NCBI GenBank assembly: GCA_028564675.1
Contig: JAOVVO010000474.1
Coordinates: 1 to 64,000, forward strand
Length of the DNA stretch: 64,000 nt
Source of the DNA: Onchocerca lupi
Taxonomy: Eukaryota > Nematoda > Chromadorea > Rhabditida > Onchocercidae
Direction of reading: 5' to 3'
Shown: in pieces, positions 25,705 to 38,399 of the stretch
How positions within the stretch are numbered: position 1 is the first letter of the stretch
Layout: every line of letters begins with the position of its first letter
Translations under genes and position numbers: made by a program
Notes under the pieces: generated by a model
Databases searched by the model: none
Seen by the model: only the letters and a program-made list of their open reading frames with translations
What the model was told of the DNA's origin: nothing

Positions 25705-27486
25705 TCAGAAAAACTCAAAATTACATGAAATTTTTTTAAGAATAGTAGGGAGAGAGAAGGAAAAAGAAAGAGAAAATCGGACCTCTTCACAATTGTGAAC
25801 AAATAAACCACCAAATAATCGTGCAATCGGAAGTCTAAATTGTGGAGTAAATTCGATCGATTCGCTGGATGGTACAGTGATAGCGGTGATAAAAGGTTCC
25901 GATTGTGGAGAGATTCTATCCTGTGCAGATTCCAATCTGTCATATTCTGATTGCAACCATTCTTCTTCAGTAGTTCTTGGCTGAAAGAAATTTTCATAAT
26001 CAAAAAAAAAAGACAAAATAATGAAACTTTTTAGCTTATTATATTTTTTTATATTTTGCATAGAAGTTGAAAAATTTTTATTTTCTCTAAAAAGAAAAAT
26101 TGATATGATAAAAAGAAAAAAGAATTTTATTTCATTTTGTATTGTAGCATTTATTTTTCAAGTTTTTTTTTTTTTTGCTATAAAGATGTTTGGTATGTTT
26201 TGTTTGAAAATTCAAACAATTAAATCGATCATAATGAAGGGAGAAGGAAAAATGAAGTTTAATTTCCGATGTTTGGATATTTCGTAAAGAATTTAAGCAA
26301 CATATCGTTGATCAATTAGTCAATATGATATTGAAAGAAATGATTATTATGGATAATAAGTTAGAAATGAATGAATTATGAAGACCTGAGGTGGTGTTTT
26401 GGTTTCAACTGTCATTGTTGGTGGAACAGCGGTAGTAGCTGAAGCAGTTGGCATTGAACCGGTGATTTCGCTACCAACTGGTTGTGGTACTATCGTTGTT
26501 TGATCTAATTTCTCAGGAGTTACAGGTGCTGGCTGAGACAATGGAGGATAAAATCTGGATGCTGGACCAAATTCTGGTACAGCAGGAAGCGGTGGATAAA
26601 ATCCGAATGGTGTACCTGTTCCGACTGGTAACTGAGGGAATGGATAGGTTATGGATGGCGCACCAGTTCCAGGAGGTGGTGGATAGAATCTGGGTGCTGC
26701 ACTAACTCCAGGTACGAATTGAGGCAATGGATAGAATCCATGTGGAATGAATCCGGGTGGCATTCCTGGTGCTGCCTGAAGCGGTAAATAGAATCCAGGT
26801 GGTGCACCAGTTCCGGATGCTGTTTGAGGCGGAAGATAGAAACCAGGTGGTGCTCCTCCAAATGCTGGATGAAATCTAGGCATTGGAAAAATAACCCGGG
26901 GAAACTCATGTATATTTGGGGGAGCAAATCGTCCAGATAAAGTTGGCGGAAAATTGGGATATACAGATGTTGTTGATTCATCCACTGCTAAAGAATGACG
27001 TCTTCCTGATGCTGCGGAGATTCCATCAGGTGGTAATTCTTCGGTTATTTGCTGGATAGAATCATGACGATCGTGTAGATTCCCTTCCAATAACTGGCTT
27101 TCCTGCAAGGGTTCCATTGTCTCACGTGATACTTCTGCAGAAGTTACTTTTTCAGGAATTTGTGGCTTTCGGATTCGTTGAGAGCGCGAAAATGGGTCTA
27201 CTCGTTGTCGTCGATATTTTCGTGGAGTTGAATGAGCTCGAAATAATTTATCTTTAGGACCTTTCGTTGGAGTGATAGTTGGTTCTGTACTGCTCTGAAA
27301 CGACGAGTCTATTTTTCTTAGTGGCACTGGCGCTACTGAAGTTGATTGTTGGCCATTTATTGTTCGTCTTCTGGACTTACGAGAATCAACAACTAAAACT
27401 TCAGACAACGGTCTCGCTGAAGCCCGAAATACTTTTGGCTGTCTACGTTTGTCACGACGACTTGATTGTTTAGGCGTTTGCGACAT
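25705..27486 (-). CDS. Unrecognised proline-rich basic protein
   Basis: Two visible exons: 26386-27486 (367 codons) and 25705-25980, about 458 residues if the frame runs to the stop at 25705. The N-terminal 110 residues are strongly basic (many Arg/Lys, Ser, with KSRRR, RKYRRQR), without a signal peptide. Residues about 190-340 are a Pro/Gly/Tyr-rich tract of about seven degenerate repeats with the core GFYPPLP or GFYLPPQ. The second exon encodes a mixed sequence ending in hydrophobic LPIARLFGGLFVHN. A possible donor after the Glu-Glu that follows would replace the last 20 or so residues if there is a further exon. The start follows an acceptor at 27500-27501. I do not recognise the family; composition hints at RNA binding or an intrinsically disordered scaffold, but that is a guess. 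Confidence 0.7.
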
Positions 27487-29662
27487 TATTCATTCACACC
27501 TATAGAAAAATATACGAAGCATTGCAGAAAAAGAATGAATATTTGAATCATTGTGATAATATCACTATTCAATAATCGTATTATTCCATCATGTTAGTGT
27601 ATCATACCGTACTACTTCATAATGTTTGTTAATTAATTACATTCTTATATATCAGCAATATGATGGTAGTATCACAATGAAATTATAATAATCTTGGCCA
27701 ATTGTACAAATGGTACCATTTCTGTAAAAATGATATCATTGATGTATAAATGATACCATTATTGTACAAATGATACCATTGCTACACTAATGGTACCGCT
27801 GCTGCACAAATTATACGATTATTGCACAAAATGATACCATTGCTGTATAAATTATACCATCTTAGTACAAATGGTACCAGTACCATTTTTGTACAAATGG
27901 GATTGCTGAGATTTTTTTGGCAAAGTTCATTGCTAAATATATACTTTGAAGAGAAAAAAAAAAAAAAAAAAACATTTCTGGTTCAAAAACTACAACATGA
28001 AAAGTGAAAATATTCGGGAGAAAAAAGAGAAAGGAAAGATTAGTTAAAGAGGAGAGAAAAAATTCCAAAAAAAGAGCATTGATATTTTATGATAAAAAAA
28101 TAATGAAATATCATTGGACCAATACATTTGAAAAAAACATGCACCGAAATGATTAAAGTTTGGAATGGAAAGATAGCTAAATGATTTGAATTGATAAGAA
28201 ATCTAATAAAGGCTAAATTGATCACAAATAAGCAAAGATAATCACTATTAATTGATAATCGTTAAATTAATGACAACCGTAGTGACACCAAAATCATCAA
28301 GATCCCAACCTTAAGACCCAGAAAGAATGGAAGAATTATTTCAACCGCACCAAACGAATAATTAATAAAAGTTGACCACTCGACAATTTTACATCATTTT
28401 TATCAATAGATTTCTAGCATTGATATGCAAATATAAAATTTAATTGCAACTTAATTTATATATAAGTACATACTTCTATAGTCAGATTAATCAATTTAGT
28501 CTTCCCTTTTCCTGCAAATCCAATATTAAGATTTTCAAAAATTTATTACTAAATTCGAAACTTTTGTACTGAGGTTTATTTTATCTTATAAAATAAAAAA
28601 AAAATGAATTTCAATATTTATCTTTTATCATTATTTTACTGCGGTAAAAAAAAGATGAAACGATTTATCTAAAAGCTAAAAAAGTTAAAAACTAAAACGA
28701 TCAAAAAGAAAAAAAAAGAATTATTGGCATTCTAAGCTCCTGTTCAAATGTTAAACTTTAATACAAATTATACGAAAATTAGCTTCGTCCCTCAAGCCAA
28801 ATAATTCATATAACCGGATCTTCTCCATAATAAATGTTTGATTACAAAATGCTAAAAGAACTGTTTCCAGTAATTATCGATCGTCTAATATATCCAAATT
28901 AAAATTAAAAATTTTCATCAAAGCTTTACGTGATTCGGATTTGTGAATTTTAATCTGGGGAAAAATAAATATTGATGATCGGTAGCCAATACCAGTTATC
29001 AACTCGAATCAAATCTCTTAGTGACAAAGAAGCATGCGCAAAATCCCGATGCTTCATCAAATTTTAGAATTTTAAATAAAATTCAGAAAAATTTGACATA
29101 AAGAAGAGTAGGATTCGGTGCATATTTAAAAAAAAAAAAACAAAATCCAAATGTTCGAAGGCAGATAAGTTGGAAATCATCAGCTGTAATCCGGATGTCA
29201 TACGACATGAGTCATCTCGATAATCTTGACTATCTGCGTTTGTTAATTGGAATCAAAGATCTTTTTTTATTATTGCGGAATGAAGAAATCAGCGGACAAA
29301 AAAAAATGAGATAATAAACAAAAATAATTAAATCCATTATAAAAGTAAAATAAGCTGGATATAACTGATGATCCATACATCTGGAAGCAGACTAATTACC
29401 CGGAAAAGTGATGAAATATTCCAAAAAAATGCAAATAAAAATCCAGAAGATCACAATTGAAGTCCTTTTAGACATTCTAAATAATATTTAGATAAAAAAA
29501 CTCGTTAAAAAGTTCTCAACTAAATATTTAATTAGCAACTAAATCATAATAGGCTAAAATTAAATCAATATGCAAATTAAACATAATTTATTACAAACAT
29601 AAATGTAATTCAAAGTGAAGATCTCGACTTGTGGCTTAGTATTAAAAATTTCTAACAATATT
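27487..29662. other. Intergenic region between the proline-rich gene and PRMT7
   Basis: No gene supported. Contains the minisatellite at 27,705-27,900 and poly-A runs near 27,955 and 29,130. Upstream DNA of the proline-rich gene and 3' flank of PRMT7. Confidence 0.5.
27705..27900. repeat. Minisatellite of about nine 20-21 bp units
   Basis: Consensus close to AAATGATACCATTGTTGTAC, starting at about 27,705. Several copies carry GGTACC, and one part reads GGTACCAGTACC. Copies vary at a few positions, so it is an old or drifting array. Confidence 0.85.
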
Positions 29663-32600
29663 TCATAAAATTCCATGCTCGAAATGGAATAAAAACTGCG
29701 CATTAGGACAAAAATCAACTTTAACAGTGATAGAAGAGCAGAAAGGCAAACATCTTTCTGATTCCGGAAGAAAATAAACGCCTTGTCGTTGCGAAATAGA
29801 CCAATTTGGTCGCTTACCTATTTCAGGACTATTTAAAAGCCCACTAGTTAACCGGTAACCGTTGTGCAACCAGTCCATCCAGAAAACGATAGCATTTGTG
29901 CCAATTCTAGAATATGAAAAAGTTCGCAAATTTTTCCGAATAATATTTTTAAATTCAAAATTTCTGTTGTTCGAATGGAACAATTATTTCACTTAACATT
30001 TAACCATTGAAAACTTACACGGAAGAAGTAATTTTTGTCATAAAGGATTCACGAGTAGGAGATGCATTAAAATCGAATCGAGCAACTATAACTGGTTCCC
30101 CAGTTATGATGGAAGGATATTCCCATAACGGTTGAGGTTCAACCATTGCATCGACAGCACTTCGAGCTTTATTAATCACATCATCAAAAGGAGTCAAATC
30201 AAAGTTTTCCATAATACCGAATGGAGCTGCTATTTTCCATAAGTCATCGAATTTAACTGGCATTGCATATATTATGCCTTCCTGCAAAATTTTGTCAAAG
30301 ATTAAAAAGTTGTTTCCGAATTCTTTCCAATAATTCAAACTTTCTTATCATAAATGAACTTAGTTTCTTATATATATCATGGAAATTGATGAAATAAAAA
30401 TCATACAAACCCTTGGCGACAATGAAAGATTTCTGGATTCGAAAGATGTTAACAGTTTATGTGTCATAAACCAAAAACATATATTATGCCATGGAAGAAA
30501 AGAAAACAAATAAAACGGTTCTGATACAATGACATCAACCTAAATATAAAAATTCTTTTTCATGTGAATAACTTCGAACAACGTGATTTCTAAAATTTCC
30601 AACATAACCATCATTATAATCTGCTATAAAAACCTACTTCATTAGAAGGAATAGAAGCATAATCTTCACAAATATGGACATTCTGTATATCATTTTCAGC
30701 AATGTAAGCCGAAATGACTTCGACAAAATGAACATTTGGTTCAACAATTCGGACTGTTTTTGCATATTTTGCAAGCAATAAACTTATAAGTGAACCGTCG
30801 TCAAGGTTAACTACCGATTTTCCTGTAAAATTCTGTAAAAAAATTAGATAAATTATTCGAAAAAGATCTCCGCTTCTTAGCTTGAACAATCACATCACTA
30901 ATATGATCATGAAACAAGTAGATGAAAAAAAAAAATGATCTATTGTATAAAAAATAATTCAATTATTTGTCAAAATAATTGGAATGGGACATCGATCATA
31001 ATACTGAGAAATTAAACGGAAGAGAACTTTCGAATAATGCTATCTAATCTATTCAAGCATAAGTTAACTTATTATTACACATCGATTTATCATAAATAAA
31101 AAGAACGACTTTTTTTGAATAAATTTTTCCTATTGATCTTCGTCTGTCTGATACTCTTTTACTATGCATCGAAATATGGACCGCAAAATAATGTCACAAG
31201 AAATACAATGATTTTCTTTATAAAAAACCTTTAACTAAACTTAAAGTGAATAAATTTAAAGATAAAAAATATATTGAAAAAATAAGTTATAACCGTTAAA
31301 AAAGAAATGCACGTGATGGAGTAGATGGATATTGCAATAAAATTGTTTCGAAAAGTTTTAGGATAATATGATTTTTCAAGTAATACTATAACAAAATACG
31401 TGTCCGGAATTTTTAATAAATGGAATCAGAAATGAAGAAATCTCAAGGAAATTCAACTTGGGAAAAACATAATTTTACCTTTTTCAAGAAATGATCGAAA
31501 TCAACATCCTCATCAAGTTCATTTAAACGATAAATTGCAGTCCGTGAGCAAGCAACATGCGCTTTACATCGACAGTAATTGGGTTCAAAGGTATGAGATC
31601 TAAATATAAGACTAAATTTATTCAGCTAGAAATTTTCAAATTTAATGTAAAAACTGATTTCCAATTGAATGAGAACTTTCGGTTATATTTTTATTACTGA
31701 AAATGAAAATTCAGAGACACATACTCATTTTGAACCGCAGAAAACCAGAAAGAGAATTCGTCATGAGAACAGCGAACCGAAACCGACTGTTTTTTTCGCA
31801 CCTGAATACTCTGAGGAAGATAATAAACACCTTGCATCCAATGGTCTCGCCATTTTGCCTCCGTGTTCCATCTTTCTGGCGCCGTGCTTAATATATTCTG
31901 TCCTGGAAAATAATTGTGGAAGATGAAAAAAAATATTGCAAAACAAAACATTTCTTTTTTTTTGTTTTTTAAACAGAACATATAACGAGTTCAAAATCAG
32001 AAAAAGACAACTAATATTTCCATAAACTTTGTGTACTTACCCGTACCATCCATATCAAGTTCCCACCACATCAAAATCGCTTCAAATCTCCCGTCTAATT
32101 GAGCATCAAATGTTTTAATAAGTGTTTCATTATATTTAATAGAAGGACCATCTTCAAAATCGAAACTGCAGTTCAATAAGTAATGTTTTCATAGTTAGAA
32201 AAGATTCGATTCAAATAAATATTTTGACTTTCTGATTTCTTTAAGATCACACGTTTAGCGATATATCTTATTCGTTCAGAAAACATAAAAGTTTTTCTAT
32301 GCCCTATTTCGCAATAAGAAAAAAGATTTGGTACTTCAAACTGATTCAAAATTCGTTCTTAAAGAATAGAACTGTAAAGACGAAACATCGAAAAGTAATG
32401 AAATAACCTGAAAGCCACAAATGGTTCAGCAAGAACGCAAATTTCTTCTTCTGGCACTTCTGAAAGGTGAATATCGTGTACAGCTCCAGCACCAGGACAA
32501 AGTTTGCTAGATTCTGGAACTTTCAAGTTCCGCGACGGAAGCCGATGAAAACGCATAAGGAAATCACTTTGTACAGGAACTAAGAAAATTCGTGCTGACG

Positions 32601-32916
32601 ATGGAACCACTCTACACCCGGGCTAAAAATGAACCTTAAAAAAATAAAAAAATAAATTAAAAAAGAATAGAATTTCAAGAAATTTGAAGATTAGATCGAA
32701 AGGTGAGCACCACAATGTTGTCCGGTTGGCTAGTTATAACAGTTAATTTAACTGCTAATGTAGTCATAACTGTTAATTTTGTAAACTTTCAAAGAAACCA
32801 AACCTTAACCAATTTTTGATGTGCTTCCTTGAAAGTTCGCAATGCGCCTTCACCAATTAATTCAGTGTCAAACACTTCAGCAACAATTACATCTGCTTTT
32901 TCAATAGTACTAACTA

Positions 32917-32961
<45 letters not shown>

Positions 32962-33733
32962 TCATAAATCAAAACAAAATTTCAAAGAAAAGAAAAAAAA
33001 AAGTTCTGCCAACTTTCTTCATTCGTCAATTCCGTTGATCGGGATGCAATTAAACGTATTTGTCCTTCATAGCCATTTTTTCGAACAATTTCTTCCGCGC
33101 AATTCGCCATTGGTTTCAGCATTTCTAGAGCTGTCACACTATCAGCACCAGCTCGTATAGCCATCATTGACAATAAACCAGTACCAGCACCAATGTCCAA
33201 GACGTGAACTTTTTCGTTCTTTTCTTTAAGCTAAAAAGATTAACACAATAAAATCACATGAATACATGATAGCACTTTTAAAGTTGAGTTTATTCTAAAA
33301 TTCTAAAATCATTACTAATTCATTCTAAAAGATCAAATACTTCCAAAACCGGAGATAACCTAGAATATCAAGTGTTCTTTGGAATGAGAAAAAAAAAAGA
33401 ACCAGACAAAATTCAATAAATCAGGCGAAAGGAAAGATCTTCCATCCTTAATTCTTTCCAATGTTTAGGATTGTAGAAAAATCACAAATAGACTTTGCAT
33501 CTCATTTCTATTTGAATTGGAAATACAATGAATGATATAATATATGTTATCTTAATCAGACATACTTGACTAATTACTAATTTTAGTCCAAGCTCATATT
33601 TCTGATTTCTTTCAAAATCATGAATCATATCTCCAAATCCACTACGAGCAATTTCTTGAGCCAGATCATAATTCTCATCCGTAACTTTCCATGTCTGTTG
33701 TCCACTAATCGGATCGATCGTCTCCAAAAACAT
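29663..33733 (-). CDS. prmt-7: Protein arginine N-methyltransferase 7
   Basis: PRMT7 enzymes monomethylate arginines using S-adenosylmethionine and carry two tandem methyltransferase modules. Exons: 33566-33733, 33014-33230, 32804-32913, 32408-32622, about 32042-32167, 31715-31905, 31480-31601, 30655-30836, 30408-30541, 30025-30281 and 29663-29910. First module: SAM loop VLDIGAGTGLLSMMA and double-E loop AEVFDTELIGEGAL, both intact, and the RDHWMQGVYYLP loop. Second module: the SAM loop is degenerate (VVNLDDGSLISLLLA) and its double-E loop reads SEPFYLFSFLPWHN, as expected for the inactive half. It ends FHFEHGIL. The chosen ATG directly follows an acceptor, and MFLETIDPISG matches the usual family start. 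An exon at 34120-34236 could extend the N-terminus in frame. Confidence 0.93.
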
Positions 33734-34119
33734 CTGAACATAAGAAAAGAAATTGGGAAAATGACTGCAAACAAAAGGAAAAGAAGAAATTACTTTGGCT
33801 TATTACTCTTCCAAGCAGAAAGGATTCAGCGGCTAAATACGAAAAAGTATTGAGATCTGTTCTGATATTCTCATCTTTACATTACAATTAAAAATGAAAT
33901 CAGAACCAAACTAAGAATCAATTTTTTTTTTCATTTGTCTTATTTCTATATATACAAACTATTGCACTTCGATGTATAGTAACACAGAGAAAAATTTCAA
34001 GATTTTCCAAATATTTCATTCACTCTTAAATTTCCATTACTCTAATTTACCCCACTTTCGAAGAAATCATGATTATATTTGTATATGCATAGGAAAACTA
34101 TACAAAACATAAATATTAC

Positions 34120-34236
34120 CTTAGCTCCGTGCTTCTTTCGTAAATAGCCTTGAATTCCAGCTATACAAATTTTAGGAAACAAAATCCTTGAAAATGTTCG
34201 ACTTACAGTTGACGCTATTTTTACAAGCAATGTCAA
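34120..34236 (-). CDS. Possible upstream coding exon of PRMT7
   Basis: An open frame from ATG 34236 (MTLLVKIASTVSRTFSRI) runs to a good GT donor at 34118-34119 and joins in phase 0 to the PRMT7 exon starting at 33733. It is rich in Lys/Arg and hydrophobic residues with no acidic ones, similar to a mitochondrial or membrane-targeting leader. An acceptor (TTTTCAG) lies just upstream near 34,247. It may instead be 5' UTR or chance; PRMT7 relatives normally start at the downstream Met. Confidence 0.35.
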
Positions 34237-34404
34237 ACTGATAATTCTGAAAAGATCTCACGAATAAATAAATGTAATCTAACAGATGGTTTAACATATT
34301 TTTATATTAACATATACGGTCAATATGTATATCATTCAATGTTTGCCTAATCTATGTACATGCATTTATACAATGTACTTATACGCTTGCGCTTATTTTT
34401 AAAA

Positions 34405-34435
34405 ATTTATATGTATATATATATATATATATGTT
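34405..34435. repeat. TA microsatellite
   Basis: Run of alternating TA/AT steps, about 12 dinucleotides. Between PRMT7 and the DAF-25 gene. Confidence 0.75.
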
Positions 34436-34972
34436 TATTACTCTGTCTGTTTGAAATTTCAAAATCAAGAAGATTCACCGAGAATGTAAATCGATAATCT
34501 GATATAAAAAATAAGGATTGAAAAGATCTTTTACTACACAAAATATTATGTTAAGCGAACATGAAACTGAAAGTCCAAAGAAAAATTAAAGTGATGAATA
34601 AATGAAACAAATCATATTAAATATAAGTCAGAAAAAATCCATATGGTTTCAATAAAAAATTTAGAAAATCATGGATCTAAATTCAAATCATCGAAAATAA
34701 CTCTTTTTTTTTTTTTTGAAAAGATAGCACATATAAGTGTCGAAGATAGCGAGCCTGAATTTATGGCAGCCACCGACTGAATCAGTAGTATGATAGGGTT
34801 CGATCCAAGAATATCAATTGTCACCGTAAAAAAGCATGAATCGGAAACTCAAGTAACTCTAATGATATTCATAAAAATATTCAGCAAAACTGAAATTCTT
34901 CGTCGAAAAAACAGCAGAACAAATGAACACTCTTTCAGTAAATAAGCAATAAAAAAGGGAGGAAAATCATCA

Positions 34973-37900
34973 CTAAAATTTAATATCAGCAAGTGCAGAG
35001 GTAACTTTCTCAACACGATGATCTTCTGTTTGTTCGTTCTGGATAGTTCCAATTTTTGATATTCTCCCGTCATTTTGCACAGCTGTTTTCGACATGACAC
35101 TATTTCTTACAGAACATCTCTGTTCCTCATTTTGTTTTTCCTTCTCAATTTTCTCACAGAACATTTTATGATTATACCAATCCATTTTTTGGCAGTCCAG
35201 ATGACAGTAGTATATGTTCTGAAATAATGTAAGGTAAATATAAAGTAAAACAGTTTTTATTAATTTTTATTAATCTCCACTTAATTTAAATGAGTTTATA
35301 AAAAACCATTGAATGCCATCCTTAATATGTGAAATGAACGATTTAATATCTAGACTAGATTTCATCAAACAATAGTTGAAACTAATAAAAGATAAATAAT
35401 TAAAAGTGATAAAAGATAAGAAAATCACCTTACAGCACCGCTTAGTTGAAGTAACAGTACCACAAGTCGCACAAAAATGAGCTGTTTCTACCATTCGTTG
35501 TCCCGAGAAAACTGACATTATCACATAAAACGCATCCGGCAAATTACCCTGAACAATCACTCCACAAAATGAGATGCTTTTACCATTCGTTATATTTAAT
35601 CAAAATGTTTAAAATGTAAATTCAAATTAAGAAAATCGTACTGACATAAACTTACAAATTCAACAGCTGCAAGATTTTTGACAAGTGCCTGGAAAAGTAA
35701 ACAATGGTGATATGGAAATGCTTGAACAGCATTTCTCAGAAAGCGTTCCAAATTTGGTCGTATCCGATCGGTTTGTTCCATTTTCAACAATTGTTTCACA
35801 TAATTCCTGATTATTGTTGATGCTTTATGCCTTTCCTTTTCTAAAATTGCTTCCACAAACTTGCACGTTTCTCGTACGGTGTAAAAAATTAACCATAGCT
35901 TCAATGACATAACCTAAAGTTAAAAATATATATATATGTATATCAAAAATGTATACAAAAGCAAAAAAAATAATAGCAAACAGCAAATAACGAATAATCT
36001 ATCATCCAGAATTTCATCCTGGATGATTCAAAATCTTATCATCTCTATTTTACATTTGATACATTTTATACCATTTTGACTTATGAATGAACCTTTTCCT
36101 TTACTCAAGAAAAAATTAAGGAATAGATCATGAAAACTCTAAATTACGCGTACCTCATTAGATTCTTTGCATCGTAATTGCCTCTCAAAAATTCTATCCA
36201 AAACATAACAAAATTTCTGACGATCTTGCCATATTATTTGGTAATGATCACGCAGAAAGAGCATAATCTGAATGAGTATTCTCCCATTAATCGATAAATA
36301 ACATTTACACTACAAAAGACACGAAAGATCTATTCGGAAGTTATTAGAAATTATCTTCCATAGTTGTGGAGAAACAAAGAAGTCATGAATACTATAGAGA
36401 AATGAATAAATTATCATAAAGTAATTATCACTTCTTTAAAAGAAAATAAATTTTTGAAAATAATTTTTTTTTTTTTTTTTTAAATAACGATGAAAAATCA
36501 ATTACTTACCCAAATAGGATGTATTATATGAGTTTTGATCAAATCATGCAACGCTTGGGAAAATTCTTTCGGATAAATTTTATCGCTATTATCTCCTTTA
36601 GGATGCAGTAGCTTCTCGATTTCATCCAGCGCTATATAATTGTTAATAATACTAACGCATTCATGCTGTCCTGCAGAATATCGGTCAAAAAGCTTAACAT
36701 TTTTCATTATGATATTCTTCCTATCGAGACGAATGAATTGGGACACATCATTCTCATGTCAACAAGTAACAACACAATATATAGTGAGCAAAAAAATTTA
36801 AAAAAACTAAAAGTTAAAAAATTAAGAAAAAATCCTTATTTTAAAAACAAAGGAATCTAAAAATTTTTCAGAATGAAAAATCAAAAAATTTAAGAATGAC
36901 ACTGAACATTCATTCAGTTTTTTACTAGGCGAAAATACTTTGCCTGTCAACTTTCTATACTAAAACTTTTGACTGTTCCAAAATTTTTTCTCTTCTTCAA
37001 AGAAAATTTCTTTTTAATTGAAAACTACGCATGAAATACATATGAGAATATAAAGCAAAAAACAAACCAACAAAAGCTGCCATTTCTGCGGCTGTTTTGC
37101 CAATTGCATTCGTCGAATAAACATATGCACCATAGTCTAATAATAACTGACAGATCCCTATAAGATAGACACGATATCATACCTTCAGTAATGAAAAAAT
37201 AATTTTCTTATTAAACAAGTTAATAAAATGATAATTCAAACGAACAAATAACAACAAAATAATGAATTTTATTTAATTAACAACAACGATTAAATATACT
37301 TTTTTTTTTTGCAAGGTCTAATATAACAACACAACTAAGTTAGAACAGCTGAGGTTAAAACTGAAAATTGCTTTCTGAATAGATGTTATAGAAATTAACT
37401 ACTAAAAAAAAAAAAAAAACCTTGATGTCCAGCAATCGCTGCAAACATGAGAGATTTATAACCAGACTCATGAATACTGTTGTTTGGATCAACACCGTTT
37501 GCTAACAAAAATCGAACCACATCTTCAAGACCTGACCAACTGGCTTGATCCAGAAGCGACATACCAGTCTGAAACAATATACAGTTATTACTTGAAGAGA
37601 TAAAACTGAAAGTAAAATACAATATTTTTTAACGATTCGAATTAAAATTGCTTCACCACATTTTAACTGTTTCGTTATATTACCCTTTACACAACAGAGG
37701 CGTTTGCTATCGCAAAACTATGCAGTTGCGAGACTTCTAGTTTTAACAGTTCTCACTTTCATCAATAAATAAATAAAAAATATAATCATCCATTTGTTTT
37801 CATATGCTATCCAGTACTTCACTGTCATATGAATGGAGATAGTCAGTAATAGTTAAGATCAAAATCACAATTAAATTTTAAGCAAACCTTGTCAGTGTGA

Positions 37901-38369
37901 TTAAGAGGAACACGCTTACTCTTCAGAATTTGCAACACTTCTTTCGCATTCTCTGAATAGGAGAGAATTTGAAACTCCCAATTAGCCACTCAAGTTTCAA
38001 TTTTATAAACTCAACTTTTTTTTTTTTTTTGCCTAAACAATCAATTCATTTCCGGATATTCAGTTCACAAAATAACGAACTACCAAACTGCAAGCTGATT
38101 TTCCCAAAAAGCTAACTTATCGTTTTTTTTTTTTTTACTTTCGTTTAATTAATCACTTTTTTCATTAATTCATCTGTGACTAAGATTTTCATTATCCTAA
38201 AGCTTCAAAAGCATAGCCATTAAAGATCTTGATTGCATGTTATATATAAAATTCACAAACAAAATAAAAATGAAACAAATGATGACAGAGTAAGATAACT
38301 TGAAATATTACTTTCTTTGATCAGATCGAATACTCTTTCAGCATCTTCTTCCGAACCATATCTCTGCAT
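34973..38369 (-). CDS. daf-25: Ankyrin-repeat and MYND zinc-finger protein, ANKMY2/DAF-25
   Basis: In C. elegans DAF-25 moves receptor guanylyl cyclases such as DAF-11 into sensory cilia and is needed for normal dauer decisions; vertebrate ANKMY2 handles ciliary adenylyl cyclases. Exons (approximate inner borders): 38312-38369, 37887-37953, 37421-37569, 37070-37158, 36510-36735, 36150-36268, 35656-35912, 35428-35552 and 34973-35222. The N-terminus carries about three ankyrin repeats, including SLLDQASWSGLEDVVRFLLA, then GYKSLMFAAIAGHQG and GKTAAEMAAFVG. A helical middle follows. The C-terminal MYND finger reads C-x2-C (FCATCG), CC, YYCHLDC and HKMFC, with its cysteines split over the last two exons. 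A charged tail ends the protein at 34973. The start follows an acceptor at 38398-38399. Confidence 0.92.
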
Positions 38370-38399
38370 TATTGTTACGGCTTCCAGATTACTAATCCT

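Noticed and set aside
34735..34815. Possible tRNA because of GGGTTCGATCC on the plus strand
   Set aside because: The T-loop-like motif lacks a paired stem of five, no anticodon arm or acceptor stem of the right spacing can be drawn, and no box A is present.
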